Positions 33,904 to 34,119 of a DNA stretch of 34,119 bases are shown one piece after another. The position numbers were made by a program, and so were the translations under genes. The first letter of the stretch is position 1. Each line of letters opens with the position of its first letter. Location of the stretch: the NCBI GenBank assembly GCA_023150345.1, contig JAKLLB010000045.1:1-34119 (forward strand). Reading direction: 5' to 3'. The notes below the pieces were generated by a model. The model ran no database searches, was not told the origin of the DNA, and worked only from the letters and a program-made list of their open reading frames with translations. Origin of the DNA: Aquabacterium sp. (GTDB taxonomy: Bacteria > Pseudomonadota > Gammaproteobacteria > Burkholderiales > Burkholderiaceae_C).

Positions 33904-34119
33904 CGCGCCGCGGTGGGTGCCTCGTGGGCGACGCTGCCTGCCACCAGGGTGGCCCGCACGCGCCCCGGCAATGCGCACCCGCTGGTGCCAAAAGCGAAGG
34001 GCGTGTGCCGACCCTGGCTGCGCAACACGCCCGGCTCGACCCGCCAGACCTGCTCCGGGTCGAACACACAGACGTCGGCCACTCCCCCCTCGACCAGCCG
34101 CCCTGCGCTGGAGGCCAGC
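33900..34119 (-). CDS. pyrC: Dihydroorotase, class I (3' end only)
   Basis: The last 72 or so residues of dihydroorotase, which closes carbamoyl-aspartate to dihydroorotate in pyrimidine synthesis. The 5' part lies beyond the window edge. The visible C-terminus (ADVCVFDPEQVWRVEPGVL, then SQGRHTPFAFG and GRVRATLVAGS) matches the class I family tail, where the strand returns to close the beta sandwich. Activity cannot be judged because the metal-binding residues are outside. Some betaproteobacteria carry an inactive homologue (PyrX-like) and this fragment cannot exclude that. The stop overlaps the plsC start (ATGA). Confidence 0.85.
   Translation of the reverse strand, partial: LASSAGRLVEGGVADVCVFDPEQVWRVEPGVLRSQGRHTPFAFGTSGCALPGRVRATLVAGSVAHEAPTAAR

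Overview
The window is GC-rich, densely coded chromosomal DNA of a betaproteobacterium, most likely a Burkholderiales member of the Rubrivivax/Leptothrix/Methylibium kind. This is inferred from gene content and order: the cox gene order with DUF2970, DUF2909 and a 40-residue oxidase assembly protein, a PEP-CTERM protein, a CIRCE element ahead of rpoH, and trmL-gpsA-secB-grxC-rhodanese-gpmA. I see no tRNA, rRNA, CRISPR array, insertion sequence, phage gene or integration site. No gene-free stretch exceeds about 200 bases.

Layout. Positions 1-9231 hold housekeeping genes: the 3' part of lysS, a flavin-oxidase-like protein, an enoyl-CoA hydratase, an unrecognised two-part protein, a DUF3108 envelope protein downstream of an M61 peptidase, dsbC, a UbiH-type monooxygenase and ychF. 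Positions 9374-14300 hold a MASE1/CHASE/PAS hybrid histidine kinase, rpoH behind a perfect CIRCE operator, and a secreted laminin-B-like PEP-CTERM protein. Positions 14385-23623 are an aa3-type cytochrome c oxidase locus. Read along the minus strand it runs ctaC, ctaD, a small assembly gene, ctaG, DUF2970, ctaE, surf1, a CxxxC SCO-like gene, ctaA, ctaB and sco, with a plus-strand DUF2909 gene inside. The terminal sco gene is broken by an internal deletion plus frameshift.

Positions 23822-29289 hold a BioC-like methyltransferase divergent from comF, then trmL, gpsA, secB, grxC, a membrane rhodanese and gpmA. Positions 29372-34119 read leftward as pyrC (partial), plsC, a long AMP/thymidine-phosphorylase-family enzyme and a divergent PRPP-synthetase-family protein, followed by a degenerate HD-GYP protein.

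How the genes work together. The cox locus encodes the three core subunits (CtaC carries a fused cytochrome c), copper delivery (CtaG, SCO-type proteins), heme A synthesis (CtaB, CtaA) and assembly (SURF1). The phosphorylase/PRPP-synthetase pair looks like a nucleotide-ribose salvage module translationally coupled to pyrimidine and phospholipid genes. The points most worth a second look are the sco lesion, the CIRCE operator on rpoH, the phosphorylase/PRPP-synthetase pair, the HD-GYP protein without its HD dyad, and divergent start-proximal -10 elements that predict leaderless mRNAs. No wholly new system is evident; the phosphorylase/PRPP pair is the best candidate for undescribed biochemistry.
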